This document shows positions 1 through 9,552 of a DNA stretch of 64,000 nucleotides, one piece after another. The translations under genes were made by a program, and so were the position numbers. The stretch is from positions 287,960-351,959 of the forward strand of contig NZ_JANKBZ010000011.1 of NCBI RefSeq assembly GCF_024623785.1. The letters run 5' to 3'. The first letter of the stretch is position 1, and every line of letters begins with the position of its first letter. Origin of the DNA: Archangium lipolyticum (lineage in GTDB: Bacteria > Myxococcota > Myxococcia > Myxococcales > Myxococcaceae). The notes below the pieces were generated by a model that had not been told where the DNA came from, did not search any database, and was given only the letters and a program-made list of their open reading frames with translations.

Positions 1-388
1 GCGCCAGCAGCCGCAGGGCCAGCAGGGTCGCCGAGGCCCGGGGACCCCCCGCCCCCAGCGAGAGCGCCGCTGGCACGGCGAAGAGCAGGTCCGGCCACCG
101 GTGGCGCCACAAGCGCAGGCGGAAGGCCCAGGTGTCGCGCACCAGTTCTCCGCAGAAGGTGGCCACCACCGCCCCGGCCAGCAGCGCCGCCACCAGTTCC
201 CTCCAGGGGCCCGCCCTGCCGCGCACGGTGAACTCGAAGAGGATCAGGGCCACCACCGCGGCCCTGCTCATCCGGCGAGGCCAGTCACGAGACCGGGAGC
301 GGCGGCGCGGCGCCTCGGGTGGAGGCGGCCGCGGGGGCAACTCGGAGAGGGGCTCGGGCTTCGCTTGGGAAGGGGCTGCGGAGGTCAT
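1..388 (-). CDS. Membrane protein, N-terminal part (runs off the window)
   Basis: The frame reads leftwards from ATG at 388 and is open to the window edge, giving 129 residues. A Pro/Arg-rich cytoplasmic-looking head of about 40 residues is followed by hydrophobic segments near residues 43-52, 62-78 and from about 100 onward, with short Arg-rich loops such as RLRLWRHRW. The pattern of short helices and basic loops is compatible with the voltage-sensor half of a bacterial ion-channel-type protein, but no pore motif lies inside the window, so the function is left open. It is divergent from the ABC transporter genes. I do not recognise the family with confidence. Confidence 0.5.
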   Translation of the reverse strand, partial: MTSAAPSQAKPEPLSELPPRPPPPEAPRRRSRSRDWPRRMSRAAVVALILFEFTVRGRAGPWRELVAALLAGAVVATFCGELVRDTWAFRLRLWRHRWPDLLFAVPAALSLGAGGPRASATLLALRLLA

Positions 389-499
389 CAGGGGGTGTGG
401 GGCCGACGCGGCGGCTCAACCCTAGCACCTCGAATGAAGGCGGGAGAAACAAGGTGGAGCGCGGGTAGCACTGTCAGCAAACCCGATTCGAATTCGTGA

Positions 500-622
500 G
501 CTCCGGTCCTGCCTGGAGCGGGCTCGGGGCTCGGGCTTCCGTTCATCCAACCCATCCCCGGACAGAACGTGGTGGTGTTCGCGGCGACGGACGGCGTCTC
601 CGGCATGGAGCCGTGGCGGTAG
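500..622 (+). pseudogene. C-terminal relic of an ELWxxDGT-repeat protein
   Basis: A stop-bounded reading frame ends at the TAG at 620-622 and encodes a tail containing [17 protein letters not shown]. This resembles the repeat of myxobacterial ELWxxDGT/hyalin-like surface proteins, in which a VFFAA-DG segment is followed by an ELW/EPW motif. There is no start codon or signal peptide, and an in-frame stop lies at 497-499, so only the last unit of a larger gene is left. It sits between the divergent membrane gene and the ABC operon. The family assignment rests on one short repeat and is tentative. Confidence 0.45.
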
Positions 623-748
623 CTGCGCGTCACCGCTCGCGTTCTGACACCTTCGAGCGGCTCCGCTGGCGAGTAGCCGAACCCGCTTCGAAGTCGGAGG
701 AGAGTCCGGATACGTTCCCGGCCCATCACATCGTTCGAGGGGAGTTCC

Positions 749-1671
<923 letters not shown>

Positions 1672-1675
<4 letters not shown>

Positions 1676-2433
1676 ACCTGTATGCGATCCGCGCCATCTA
1701 CCGGTTCGAGATGGCGCGCACCTTCCGCACGTTGATGCAGAGCATCGCCTCTCCGGTGCTGTCCACGTCGCTGTACTTCGTGGTGTTCGGCTCGGCGATC
1801 GGCTCGCGCATGGGGGAGATCAACGGCGTCAGCTACGGGGCCTTCATCATCCCCGGCCTGCTCATGCTGTCACTGCTGAACGAGAGCATCTCCAACGCCT
1901 CGTTCGGCATCTACATGCCGAGGTGGTCGGGCACCATCTACGAGGTGCTGTCCGCGCCGGTGTCCTACGTCGAGGTGGTGATCGGCTACGTCGGCGCCGC
2001 GGCCACCAAGTCGGTGATGCTGGGGGTGTTGATCCTCACGACGGCCCGGGTATTCGTGCCCTATGAAATCGCGCATCCGCTGTGGATGGCCTGCTTCCTG
2101 GTGCTGACCGCGGTGACCTTCAGCCTGTTCGGCTTCATCATCGGCGTCTGGGCGGACGGCTTCGAGAAGCTGCAGGTCATCCCGCTGCTCGTCGTCACCC
2201 CGCTGACGTTCCTCGGGGGCGCCTTCTACTCGATCAACATGCTGCCGCCCGTCTGGCAGAAGATCACCCTGTTCAACCCGGTGGTGTATCTGGTCAGCGG
2301 CTTCCGCTGGAGCTTCTACGGCGCCTCCGACGTCAACGTCACCATCAGCGTCGGCATGACCCTGGTCTTCCTCGTGCTGTGCCTGGCCGCCGTGCGGTGG
2401 ATCTTCAAGACGGGCTACAAGCTGAAGTCCTGA
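1672..2433 (+). CDS. ABC-2 type permease (YadH-like)
   Basis: A 253-residue integral membrane protein with about six predicted membrane helices and the ABC-2 permease organisation: cytoplasmic N-terminus, TM1 around residues 20-45, and a conserved re-entrant region near [17 protein letters not shown]. It is the membrane partner of the upstream ATPase, with a 4-bp start/stop overlap. Length and sequence style match YadH/NodJ-type exporters. The gene ends 19 bp before a strong hairpin separating it from the convergent pectate lyase gene. The transported compound is unknown. Confidence 0.92.
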
Positions 2434-2452
2434 GGCCCACGCCGTCTCAGGG

Positions 2453-2481
2453 GGGTCCGTGAAATTGCCATTCACGGACCC
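2453..2481. terminator. Bidirectional hairpin between convergent genes
   Basis: A perfect 11-bp inverted repeat (GGGTCCGTGAA / TTCACGGACCC) with a 7-base loop lies between the convergent stops at 2433 and 2509. There is no strong T-tract on either side, but position and stem strength support a transcription terminator used from both directions. Confidence 0.75.
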
Positions 2482-2508
2482 GGCCCTGTGCTGCCTGCTA
2501 GGCAGAGC

Positions 2509-3396
2509 TCACCAGCTCAACACGTCGGTCTTGGAAACGCGGCATGTGGTGGTATTCCACTGGCTCGCGCCGTCGTTGACCTTCTTCGACTCACCCTTGT
2601 GATCGGTGACGCCGATGAACTCCGTGCAGATCTTCGGCTTGTCCTTCGACGCGTTGTAGCCGCCCTTGACGAAGAGGTTGGTGATCGTGACGGTGTCCCC
2701 GTAGTTCTGGTTCGCGCCCGCGACGGCCGACTTGATGCCCTCGAGCTTGACGTTGTCGATGATCAGGTTGCGAGGACCACCGTTGTTCGTGCAGTCACCG
2801 CAGGAGCGCCAGAGCTTCCCGAAGTCGCTGATGTAGGAATTCTTGATGATGGTCTTGGAGTTGCCCTTGGCGTTGTGCTGGAACACCTTGTCACTGGCGT
2901 GCAGGGCGATCACGTGGTTGAGCGTCATCGTCGCCCCGTCCTTCGTGTTCGTCGCCGCGTCCTCGCAGACGTCCTCCCAGTAGACGTGGTCGAGCGTGCA
3001 GCTGCCCAGACAGACGATGCCATTGCCGGCGGCGAGACCGCCCGGGATGATGAGATTCTTGACGGTGACACCGTCCTCGACCTCGAACACCGTCTTCTGG
3101 TTTTCACCGTCGCACGAAGCGGTGTTGTTCACGCCAATCTTCTTGTTGGCGAAATCGTAGACATCCGAGCCACCGTTGGCGGCGTTCTTCAACCGGGTCG
3201 TGCTGGTCCTGATCTCGCCAGCGCCATTGCTGGGCGTCGGGATCGTGGTCGAAATGGTCTCCAGCCCACCGACCTCCTCGCCCAGGAGCTCTCCGTTGCT
3301 CAGGGCCTCCTCTTCCGTCATCCCTCCGCACCCGCTTCCCAGAACACCCATCATGAGCAGAAAGGCAGGGGCACGCAGTTTCTTATGGGTGAACAT
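2509..3396 (-). CDS. Secreted pectate lyase, polysaccharide lyase family 3
   Basis: A 295-residue enzyme predicted to cleave polygalacturonan by beta-elimination. After a signal peptide ending in GSGC (near-lipobox, probably a lipoprotein) and an acidic linker comes a PL3-type parallel beta-helix: FEVEDGVTVKNLIIPG, the CLGSCTLDHVYWEDVCEDA segment, KVFQHNAKGNSKTIIKN, and FGKLWRSCGDC with its Cys pair. These are hallmarks of the PelA/Pel3 group of bacterial and fungal pectate lyases. The promoter, leader and signal peptide are homologous to those of the unrelated Svx-like metalloprotease gene starting at 36186. It is monocistronic between two hairpins. Confidence 0.9.
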   Translation of the reverse strand: MFTHKKLRAPAFLLMMGVLGSGCGGMTEEEALSNGELLGEEVGGLETISTTIPTPSNGAGEIRTSTTRLKNAANGGSDVYDFANKKIGVNNTASCDGENQKTVFEVEDGVTVKNLIIPGGLAAGNGIVCLGSCTLDHVYWEDVCEDAATNTKDGATMTLNHVIALHASDKVFQHNAKGNSKTIIKNSYISDFGKLWRSCGDCTNNGGPRNLIIDNVKLEGIKSAVAGANQNYGDTVTITNLFVKGGYNASKDKPKICTEFIGVTDHKGESKKVNDGASQWNTTTCRVSKTDVLSW

Positions 3397-3583
3397 GGCG
3401 TCACATTTCCTTGTTTGTCTGATGGTCCGGGTTCATGGCACGTCCAACTGATTCACATGCGGAATCAGGATTAACGCGCCTTGAACGCCTTCTGTGTACA
3501 AGGCATCAGACCGTGAATCCAATGGAATTCAATTCATCCCAGAAGATCTCGGGGTTCCTTGGAAATGAGTCTCACCCCTTCGA

Positions 3584-3608
3584 GCCGGGCCCTCTCACAG
3601 GGCCCGGC
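3584..3608 (-). terminator. Hairpin downstream of the MxcL-like gene
   Basis: A 10-bp perfect inverted repeat (GCCGGGCCCT / AGGGCCCGGC) with a 5-base loop lies 11 bp past the aminotransferase stop. It has no clear T-tract. Position and strength favour an intrinsic terminator for the leftward operon. Confidence 0.6.
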
Positions 3609-3619
3609 GGACGTCTCAC

Positions 3620-4906
3620 TCAGGCCGCGCTGGGGGCCTGGGCCTGCTGCAGGCACTCACGCATGGCCTCTTCGGCCATGTCGATGGTGTAGTCGATCTG
3701 CTCAACGGTATGCGCCGCGCAGATGAAGTTGAGATCGCGGCGCAGCAGGATGCCACGGCGCGCCATGCCGGCCTGGAAGGGCTGGGTGAGCTTCGCGTTC
3801 TCCACGGGGTTCTTGGAGAAGCGGAACAGGGGGATGGCGTCATAGCCCAGGATGCGCAGCGGCGAGCCCACGCGCTCGGCCCGGGCGTTGATGCCCGTGG
3901 CGAGCCGCCGGCCCAGGTTCGCCAGGTGCTCGGTGAAGCCCGGCTCGCGGCTCACCTTGAGTACGGCCTCGCACACCGCCAGTGACAGGAGCTCGCCGCC
4001 GAACGTGGTGGACACCTGCAGGTCCGCCAGCTTGCTCAGGTACTTCTCCGGCCCCGCCACCGCCGACAGGGGCATGCCCGCGGCGATTGCCTTGGACAGA
4101 CAGACGAAGTCGGCGCGCACGTCGAAGAACTGCTGGGCGCCGCCCGGAGCCAGCCGGAAGCCGGTGATGACCTCGTCCTGGATGAGCAGCACGCCGTGCG
4201 CCGTGCACGTGGCGCGCAGCTTGTGCATGAACTCGCGGGTGAGGCAGCGGTTGAAGGGCACCGACAGCAGCACCGCCGCGAGCTGGTTCCCCGTCTGCTC
4301 GATGCGGGCGAGCAGCGCGGCCTCGTCCGGCTCCTCGAACAGCGGCATGCGCGTGGTGTACTGGGCCAGCACCGCGGGCACGCCCGGCGTGTCATACATG
4401 AAGTGATCGTGCCAGCCGTTGTATCCAATGGTGATGAGGTGCTCCTTGCCCGTGACGTAGCGCGCCAGACGCACCGCCGCCGACGTGGCATCCGCCCCCG
4501 TCTTGAAGAAGCGCGCCATCTCCGCGCCGGGGATCATCTCCACCAGCGTCCGCGCGGCGCTCACCTCCCAGGCCGTGGGCAGCGAGTGCAGGAGCCCCTC
4601 CTCCAGGTGCTGGCGGATGGTGTCCACGACAGCCGGGTGGTTGTGGCCGAGCGAGCTCGCGCCCAGTCCACAGATGAAGTCGATGTACTGCTGGCCGTCC
4701 ACGTCCTCCACCAGCGCGCCCTGCCCGCGGGCGAGGTAGACCGGGAAGGAGCCGGGGGCGAACATCTCCGGCTTCTTCATCATCGTCTGGGTGAGACCGG
4801 GGACCAGCCGCTTCGCCTCGGCCAGCAGACGGTTGGAGTTGGTGAGATCCATCTTGCCCACGATGGGCCTGGGCAGAGACGGGTGCCTTTTCGCGTGTAC
4901 GTCCAT
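3620..4906 (-). CDS. mxcL: Class III PLP aminotransferase, MxcL-like
   Basis: A 428-residue fold-type I enzyme related to glutamate-1-semialdehyde aminomutase. The PLP lysine is K272 in CLSKAIAAGMP; other hallmarks are GADATSAAVRLAR, the catalytic Asp in LLIQDEVITGFR, and TTFGGE. In myxochelin biosynthesis the homologous MxcL transaminates the reductively released aldehyde to the amine of myxochelin B. The start ATG at 4906 has a GAGGAA ribosome site; the frame is open further upstream but that part overlaps the transporter gene. It follows the MFS gene by 38 bp and shares its Fur-box promoter, so iron repression is expected. No myxochelin NRPS genes lie in the window. A generic GSA-aminotransferase homologue is the alternative. 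Confidence 0.8.
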   Translation of the reverse strand: MDVHAKRHPSLPRPIVGKMDLTNSNRLLAEAKRLVPGLTQTMMKKPEMFAPGSFPVYLARGQGALVEDVDGQQYIDFICGLGASSLGHNHPAVVDTIRQHLEEGLLHSLPTAWEVSAARTLVEMIPGAEMARFFKTGADATSAAVRLARYVTGKEHLITIGYNGWHDHFMYDTPGVPAVLAQYTTRMPLFEEPDEAALLARIEQTGNQLAAVLLSVPFNRCLTREFMHKLRATCTAHGVLLIQDEVITGFRLAPGGAQQFFDVRADFVCLSKAIAAGMPLSAVAGPEKYLSKLADLQVSTTFGGELLSLAVCEAVLKVSREPGFTEHLANLGRRLATGINARAERVGSPLRILGYDAIPLFRFSKNPVENAKLTQPFQAGMARRGILLRRDLNFICAAHTVEQIDYTIDMAEEAMRECLQQAQAPSAA

Positions 4907-4944
4907 GGGATTCCTCGTCTGAGAGGGGACTGCGTTGGAAGAAC

Positions 4945-6168
4945 TCAGACCGGCACCGCGCGCGCGGCGCCGATGCGGCGGCCAAACAACCAGAGCGTGC
5001 AAAGCGCACAGCCCGTCACCCCGGCGGCGATCCAGCCCACCCGGCCAAACCCCGCCAGCGCGCCATCCGGCATCACCGTGAGCAACAGGCCCCCCACCCA
5101 CGCGCCGAGCCCGGAGGCGCCATCGCTCGCCGCCATGTTGATCGCCATGTAGCGGCCGCGCAGCGCGGGAGGCACCCGGGAGGCCACCAACGCCAGGGTG
5201 GGAATGGCCCGCCCGGAGGTCAGCACCATGAACAGCACGAACACCACCGCCACGCCCGGCAGCGGCGACGCGGTCAGGTGCGTGAAGAGCAGGTGCGGTC
5301 CCACGGTGCCCACCAGCAGCGCGGCCAGGACGCGAGCCGGACCGAAGCGATCGGCCAGCCGGCCAATCCACCGCGAGCTCAACAACGTGGCGGCGCCGCC
5401 CGCCAGATACACCCAGGACAGGTCCGACAGCCGCAAGCCCAGGTTGCCCACCATGAAGGGGCTCAGATAGGGAATGAGCAGGAAGCCGGAGAACACCACG
5501 CAGAAGGTCAACACCCACCCGAGCGCCAGGGCGGGTGTCCATTCCGGCCCGGACGAGTCCCCTCCCCTTGCGTCACGGCGCCCGGCCAGGTGCTGGGTGA
5601 CCGCGGGCAGGGAGAACAGCAGCGCCAGCCACAACCCGCCGCCGAGCGCGCAGATGACCCAGAACGGCGAGCGCCAGCCCCACTGGCTCGCCAGCCACAA
5701 CCCCAGGGGAACGCCCGCCACCGCGCACAGGCCATATGACGCCATCACCGTGCCGATGGCCTTGCCCCGGCGCTCCGCGGGGATGACATCCCCGATGATG
5801 GCCTGCACCACCGCGCTCATCAGCCCCGCGCAGGCCCCCGCCACGGCTCGCGCTCCGAGCAACCCCAGGTGGCTGTCCGAGGCGCCGCACAGCAGCGTCG
5901 AGACGATGAACCCCGCGTAGAGCCCGAGCAGCGTGCGCTTGCGATCGAAGCGGTCCAGCCACAGCCCCCCCAACAGCCCCATACCCGCCGAGGCCAGCGT
6001 GTACGCGGACACCAGCACCCCGAACTGCGCGGCCGAGATGCCCAGGCGCCGCATGAGCTCCGGCCCCAGCGGCATGACGATCATGAAGTCCAGCAGGTGG
6101 GTGAACTGCACGGCCGCCAGCAGCCAGAGCATCCGCTGCTCGGACTTCGGAGAGGGGGAAACGGTCAC
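4945..6168 (-). CDS. mxcK: MFS exporter, MxcK-like siderophore transporter
   Basis: A 407-residue, roughly 12-helix major facilitator with the loop 2-3 motif GGLWLDRFDRKRTL characteristic of drug/siderophore proton antiporters. It precedes the MxcL-like aminotransferase in one operon, the arrangement reported for myxochelin loci, and a near-consensus Fur box lies 35 bp upstream; both suggest siderophore export. The start is placed at GTG 6168, which has GGAG six bases upstream. GTG 6186 is possible. The longest frame (from 6243) would run through the Fur box and is unlikely. Function is inferred from family and context. Confidence 0.75.
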   Translation of the reverse strand: MTVSPSPKSEQRMLWLLAAVQFTHLLDFMIVMPLGPELMRRLGISAAQFGVLVSAYTLASAGMGLLGGLWLDRFDRKRTLLGLYAGFIVSTLLCGASDSHLGLLGARAVAGACAGLMSAVVQAIIGDVIPAERRGKAIGTVMASYGLCAVAGVPLGLWLASQWGWRSPFWVICALGGGLWLALLFSLPAVTQHLAGRRDARGGDSSGPEWTPALALGWVLTFCVVFSGFLLIPYLSPFMVGNLGLRLSDLSWVYLAGGAATLLSSRWIGRLADRFGPARVLAALLVGTVGPHLLFTHLTASPLPGVAVVFVLFMVLTSGRAIPTLALVASRVPPALRGRYMAINMAASDGASGLGAWVGGLLLTVMPDGALAGFGRVGWIAAGVTGCALCTLWLFGRRIGAARAVPV

Positions 6169-6203
6169 GACACGCTCCAGGGACACGGCGTCAACCCATG
6201 GTC

Positions 6204-6222
6204 GATAATGATAATGAAAATC
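6204..6222 (-). promoter_or_regulatory. Fur box upstream of the MxcK/MxcL-like operon
   Basis: The plus strand reads GATAATGATAATGAAAATC, matching the 19-bp Fur consensus GATAATGATAATCATTATC at 16 of 19 positions. AT-rich half-site-like sequence continues to about 6231. It stands out from the very GC-rich surroundings and lies 35 bp before the proposed GTG start, where bound Fur would block transcription. Predicted iron-dependent repression of the leftward operon. Confidence 0.85.
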
Positions 6223-6385
6223 AAAATCATCAGACGGGCGCACTTATAGACGACGCGGGGGGCCCTCGGCAAGTCCTCCCTTCCCCGCCGTCCTCGCCGC
6301 GCTCGTGCTCGCCGTGGCGCCTCCGGAGGTCCCCCCCTGACCTTCGTGGCTGTCCCCCCCTCGTCTCAAACACCGGGAATGCTGC

Positions 6386-8380
6386 TCAGGGATTGCCGAG
6401 GTGCCGCTCGAGGACGTAGGCCTGCGACAGCCGATTGAACACCGGCTCCAGCTCGTAGGCATTGAGGATGTTGCAGGCGGGCAACTTCTCCCAGCTTCCG
6501 GAGGTCCACATCGTCGCGCCCATGCCGATGCTGTCCAGGAAGCCGAGGAACTCCTCACCGTCCGCTTCCCAGGCGCCCTTGTCGTTCGGGTGCATCTGCG
6601 TGCTGGGCCAGCCGTACTCACCAATGAAGCCCTGGGTGCCCTGGGCCGCCACCCAGTCGGTGAAGGGCTTCACCCGCGCCACTGTGTACGCGCCCACCGA
6701 CGCATGACCCTTCTTCCGGGCCTCCGCCAGATACACGTCATGATGGGACCGGTACTTCCCGCCGCCGTCATCCGGGTACTCGGGGTCGTCGAGGGCGTCC
6801 ATGTAGATGTGCGCGTGATACATGATGTTGTTGTAGCTGTCGGTGATCCACTTGCGCGGGTGGCTCTTCGGCCACAGCTCGGCCGAGCTCCACGAATAGC
6901 CCTCCACCATGATGAGCATGCTGTCGTTGTTCGTAGTGCGGAGCTTGTTCACCACCTCCTGCGAGTAGAGCTCCCACTGCTGCGCGGGCTTGATCTCACC
7001 GGTCCGGGTGCCCTGGCTCACCTGGTCGACGTAGAAGACGTGCGGGGCGCTGCCATTCGTCCCGTCCACGATGAACTGGATGCCAATGACCTTGTAACTG
7101 GCCCACAACGCCTCGTCGGGGTTGAAGTACACCCGGCTCTCGATGCCCTTGGTGATGGGGAACTCATCGCTGAAGAAGTTCGTCGACCAATCCATGGAGG
7201 ACATCACCATCCGCGCGCGGACCGATCCGGGCGTCGTCGTGGGCACGAAGACCTTCACCTGGAAGGTCCTCCCGTTGGTGATGCTGGTGGACTTCGTGCT
7301 CGAGTACAGCCGCGCGCCGAAGACCTTGTTGTCCCCCGTCACGGCAGCGCCGGTGATCTTCATCGAGCCCTGGCCGTTGCGGCTCTCCCGGCCGATGACC
7401 TCACTGCTCTGGGCCACCCAGCCCTCGAGGCTCGACTCGAAGCTCGAGATGGAGACGGCGTTCGACAGCGTGCCCTCGGTGTGGGGCAGGTCATGGGGCT
7501 CGTTCATGATGTCGTACGCGTAGACGGCCGAGTACGCCCGGGCGTCCGCCTTGATGGCGGAGGCAATCAGGCTCCAGGCCTGCGCGTACTGCTCCTTGGT
7601 GGGCCCGCCCGGCTCCCCGAAGGCGCGCTTCACCCCGCTGAGCGACGTGTAGCGGCCGTAGTTGTGCATGTCGACGATGACCTTGAGACCCGCCGTGTTC
7701 GCGTCGATGAGCGTCTGCAGCAGCAGGTTCTTGTAGTTCGTGTCCAGCCCCTTGTTCAGGTCGGGCTGGATGCGCTCCCAGATGAAGGGGATGCGCACGA
7801 CGTCGTGGCCGAGGCTCTTCAGGTACTGCAAGGACGCGAGGGTCGGCTTCGAATACGTGGTCCCGTAGGTTCCGGGCAGCACGCCGCCGGCATTACCCAG
7901 GTCCATGAGGTTGATGCCCCGCCGGTAGCGCCTGACGGGCGCGCCATTCACGTGGAACGTGTAGTTGTCCACGACCCTCCCGGCCTGGAAGTAGACGACG
8001 GTGCCCGCGGCGTTGGTCGCCTTCGTCATCCAGAGGTAGTCACCCGTGACGAGCTCGGGGGGAATCGTGTAGACCCGGGAGAATTCCTTCGTCTGCCCGG
8101 CGCTGAAGTTCTGCCCCGTCAGGACCTGCTTGTGGACCACTGACGGAGAGATACCACCCGAGATCGTGTACGGCCGGACCTCGAAGGTGATGGTGACGTT
8201 CGACACGGCTTCTGGCGACTGCATGCCGATGAAGAACTCAACGCGCCCTCCCGAGGAGACGGTCTTCGGCCCGACTCGGGCGCCCAGATTCGAGAAGGTG
8301 AGCGCGCTGGCCGGCATCGGCGTGCCCATGAAGAAGAGAATCGCCGAGAGAAGAACCCAATTGATGGCACGCAAATGCAA
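6386..8380 (-). CDS. GH5 endoglucanase-like enzyme with an inserted beta-rich module
   Basis: A secreted 664-residue protein: signal peptide 1-26, an N-terminal Ig-like beta domain (about 30-145), then a GH5-type TIM barrel beginning near RRGINLMDLGNAGG. The acid/base Glu is E294 in DIMNEPHDLP and the nucleophile is E588 in GFIGEYGWPS. The two catalytic glutamates are 294 residues apart, far more than in a plain GH5. The excess is a beta-rich block at about 306-458 (starting SSFESSLEGW, ending HVFYVDQVSQ) that reads like a CBM4/9- or CBM11-like carbohydrate-binding module spliced into a barrel loop. The substrate is probably a beta-glucan or beta-mannan. Confidence 0.85.
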   Translation of the reverse strand: MHLRAINWVLLSAILFFMGTPMPASALTFSNLGARVGPKTVSSGGRVEFFIGMQSPEAVSNVTITFEVRPYTISGGISPSVVHKQVLTGQNFSAGQTKEFSRVYTIPPELVTGDYLWMTKATNAAGTVVYFQAGRVVDNYTFHVNGAPVRRYRRGINLMDLGNAGGVLPGTYGTTYSKPTLASLQYLKSLGHDVVRIPFIWERIQPDLNKGLDTNYKNLLLQTLIDANTAGLKVIVDMHNYGRYTSLSGVKRAFGEPGGPTKEQYAQAWSLIASAIKADARAYSAVYAYDIMNEPHDLPHTEGTLSNAVSISSFESSLEGWVAQSSEVIGRESRNGQGSMKITGAAVTGDNKVFGARLYSSTKSTSITNGRTFQVKVFVPTTTPGSVRARMVMSSMDWSTNFFSDEFPITKGIESRVYFNPDEALWASYKVIGIQFIVDGTNGSAPHVFYVDQVSQGTRTGEIKPAQQWELYSQEVVNKLRTTNNDSMLIMVEGYSWSSAELWPKSHPRKWITDSYNNIMYHAHIYMDALDDPEYPDDGGGKYRSHHDVYLAEARKKGHASVGAYTVARVKPFTDWVAAQGTQGFIGEYGWPSTQMHPNDKGAWEADGEEFLGFLDSIGMGATMWTSGSWEKLPACNILNAYELEPVFNRLSQAYVLERHLGNP

Positions 8381-8765
8381 CTTTCCACCTCCATTTTGCC
8401 TGCGTTACACCGACGTATGCCTTCTCACCCGTAAAGAAAGAAGGCGCACTTCACTGCTATAGCACGTATTCCATGTTTTTTGAGCCTCTCGGGGTGTTTT
8501 CCGTGTTCGAGCGGGAGCAGAGCCGCGAGCGGGTCAACGGCCAGGCCTTGTCTCGATTATCGAGAGAGAAGAGATCAGGTCGTGGAGGGGGAGGAATCGA
8601 AGCTCCGCGAAGAGAACCTGCTCCCCGTGTGATCGGGACAAGAATCACTATCAACCGGCACGGGTGAGGCATCGCACGCCATGACAGGAACTACCATCTT
8701 ACGCGGGCGCCAGTGTTTGTGCGGGTAGTGCGTGCTCGAGAGCGATGCTCTTGTTGAAGGGCTCG
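8381..8765. other. Intergenic region, no gene seen
   Basis: This 385-bp stretch separates the GH5 start (8380) from the 3' end of the zinc-ribbon gene. Its left part, somewhat richer in A/T, should hold the GH5 promoter. I see no open frame with a convincing protein, no hairpin terminator and no repeat. Confidence 0.5.
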
Positions 8766-9500
8766 TCAGTAGAACCGCTCGTCGAGCTTCTCCGCTGGCT
8801 TCACGTTCGGGAAGCGCAAGGTGACCGTGACGTCCACGGGACCACGCTTCGGCGCGTCGCCCATGGCCGTGCTCATGGCGTCGTACGCTTTGTACTGGAG
8901 GTGGTGGTGGAGGCAGTTCCTCAGCGCATTGCTCGGCACCGGGTCGAACCGGCTCTTGTCCCTTACCGCGGAGAGCTGCTCGTCGAAGTGAAGGGTGATG
9001 CGGTAGCTCCGTGCCGCATCCGGCCGCCGCGCCAACTCCTGGGCCATGCACCACTCGCGCCCCTCTCGCCCATTCGGGACGACCATTCGCGCGGCAAGCC
9101 ACTCTTGCGGCGTGGTCTTTCGCCTGGGCTTCGGAGGCTGTGGCGGAGCGGGCGGTGGAGGCGCGGGTGGCACGGTGACCGGCGGGACGATGAACCGCGG
9201 GGTGGGAGCCGTCGGGGTGGGAGGAACGGCGGTGATGGAGGGAGGCGGTGGAGAGGGACGCCGCGCTGGAGACAGGGCCAGGTAGAGCGAGAGGCCCAGG
9301 GTGATGCTTGCCAGGGCTCCAGCAGAGACCGCCAGGAGGAGCTTCCGCCCATCCGGCCGAGTCGGCCGGGCCCCTCCACCGTTCATCGCCTCTGGCTGCG
9401 GGGTATAGACGGTGTCGCAGTACGAGCAACGCACCTCCGAGCCAATTATTGGAGGAAGACGTGCTCCACACGAGGCGCATTTCGGGACACGAGGGGCCAT
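8766..9500 (-). CDS. Zinc-ribbon single-pass membrane protein, proline-rich linker
   Basis: A 244-residue protein of unassigned function. An N-terminal zinc ribbon has two CxxC pairs (CASC and CSYC, residues 8-29), followed by a short basic stretch, one membrane helix (about 53-75), a Pro/Thr-rich periplasmic linker (about 80-130), and a C-terminal domain ending in LDERFY. That last domain carries Cys residues and a VTVTLRFPNVK strand, resembling the TonB/AgmX-type C-terminal domains seen on many myxobacterial membrane proteins. The architecture suggests a cytoplasm-to-periplasm spanning adaptor. It is monocistronic. Confidence 0.75.
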   Translation of the reverse strand: MAPRVPKCASCGARLPPIIGSEVRCSYCDTVYTPQPEAMNGGGARPTRPDGRKLLLAVSAGALASITLGLSLYLALSPARRPSPPPPSITAVPPTPTAPTPRFIVPPVTVPPAPPPPAPPQPPKPRRKTTPQEWLAARMVVPNGREGREWCMAQELARRPDAARSYRITLHFDEQLSAVRDKSRFDPVPSNALRNCLHHHLQYKAYDAMSTAMGDAPKRGPVDVTVTLRFPNVKPAEKLDERFY

Positions 9501-9552
9501 GCGGTCCGAATTCTACCAAGCCGCCCCGTCAGAGCCACGGCCTGATTCGGCA

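Noticed and set aside
4907..5542. In-frame upstream extension of the MxcL-like aminotransferase
   Set aside because: It overlaps the MFS exporter and reads as non-protein-like sequence. ATG 4906 has a good ribosome site and matches family length.
6169..6243. Longer start for the MxcK-like transporter
   Set aside because: It would place the Fur box inside the coding region and add a non-family N-terminus rich in His/Tyr read from the operator.
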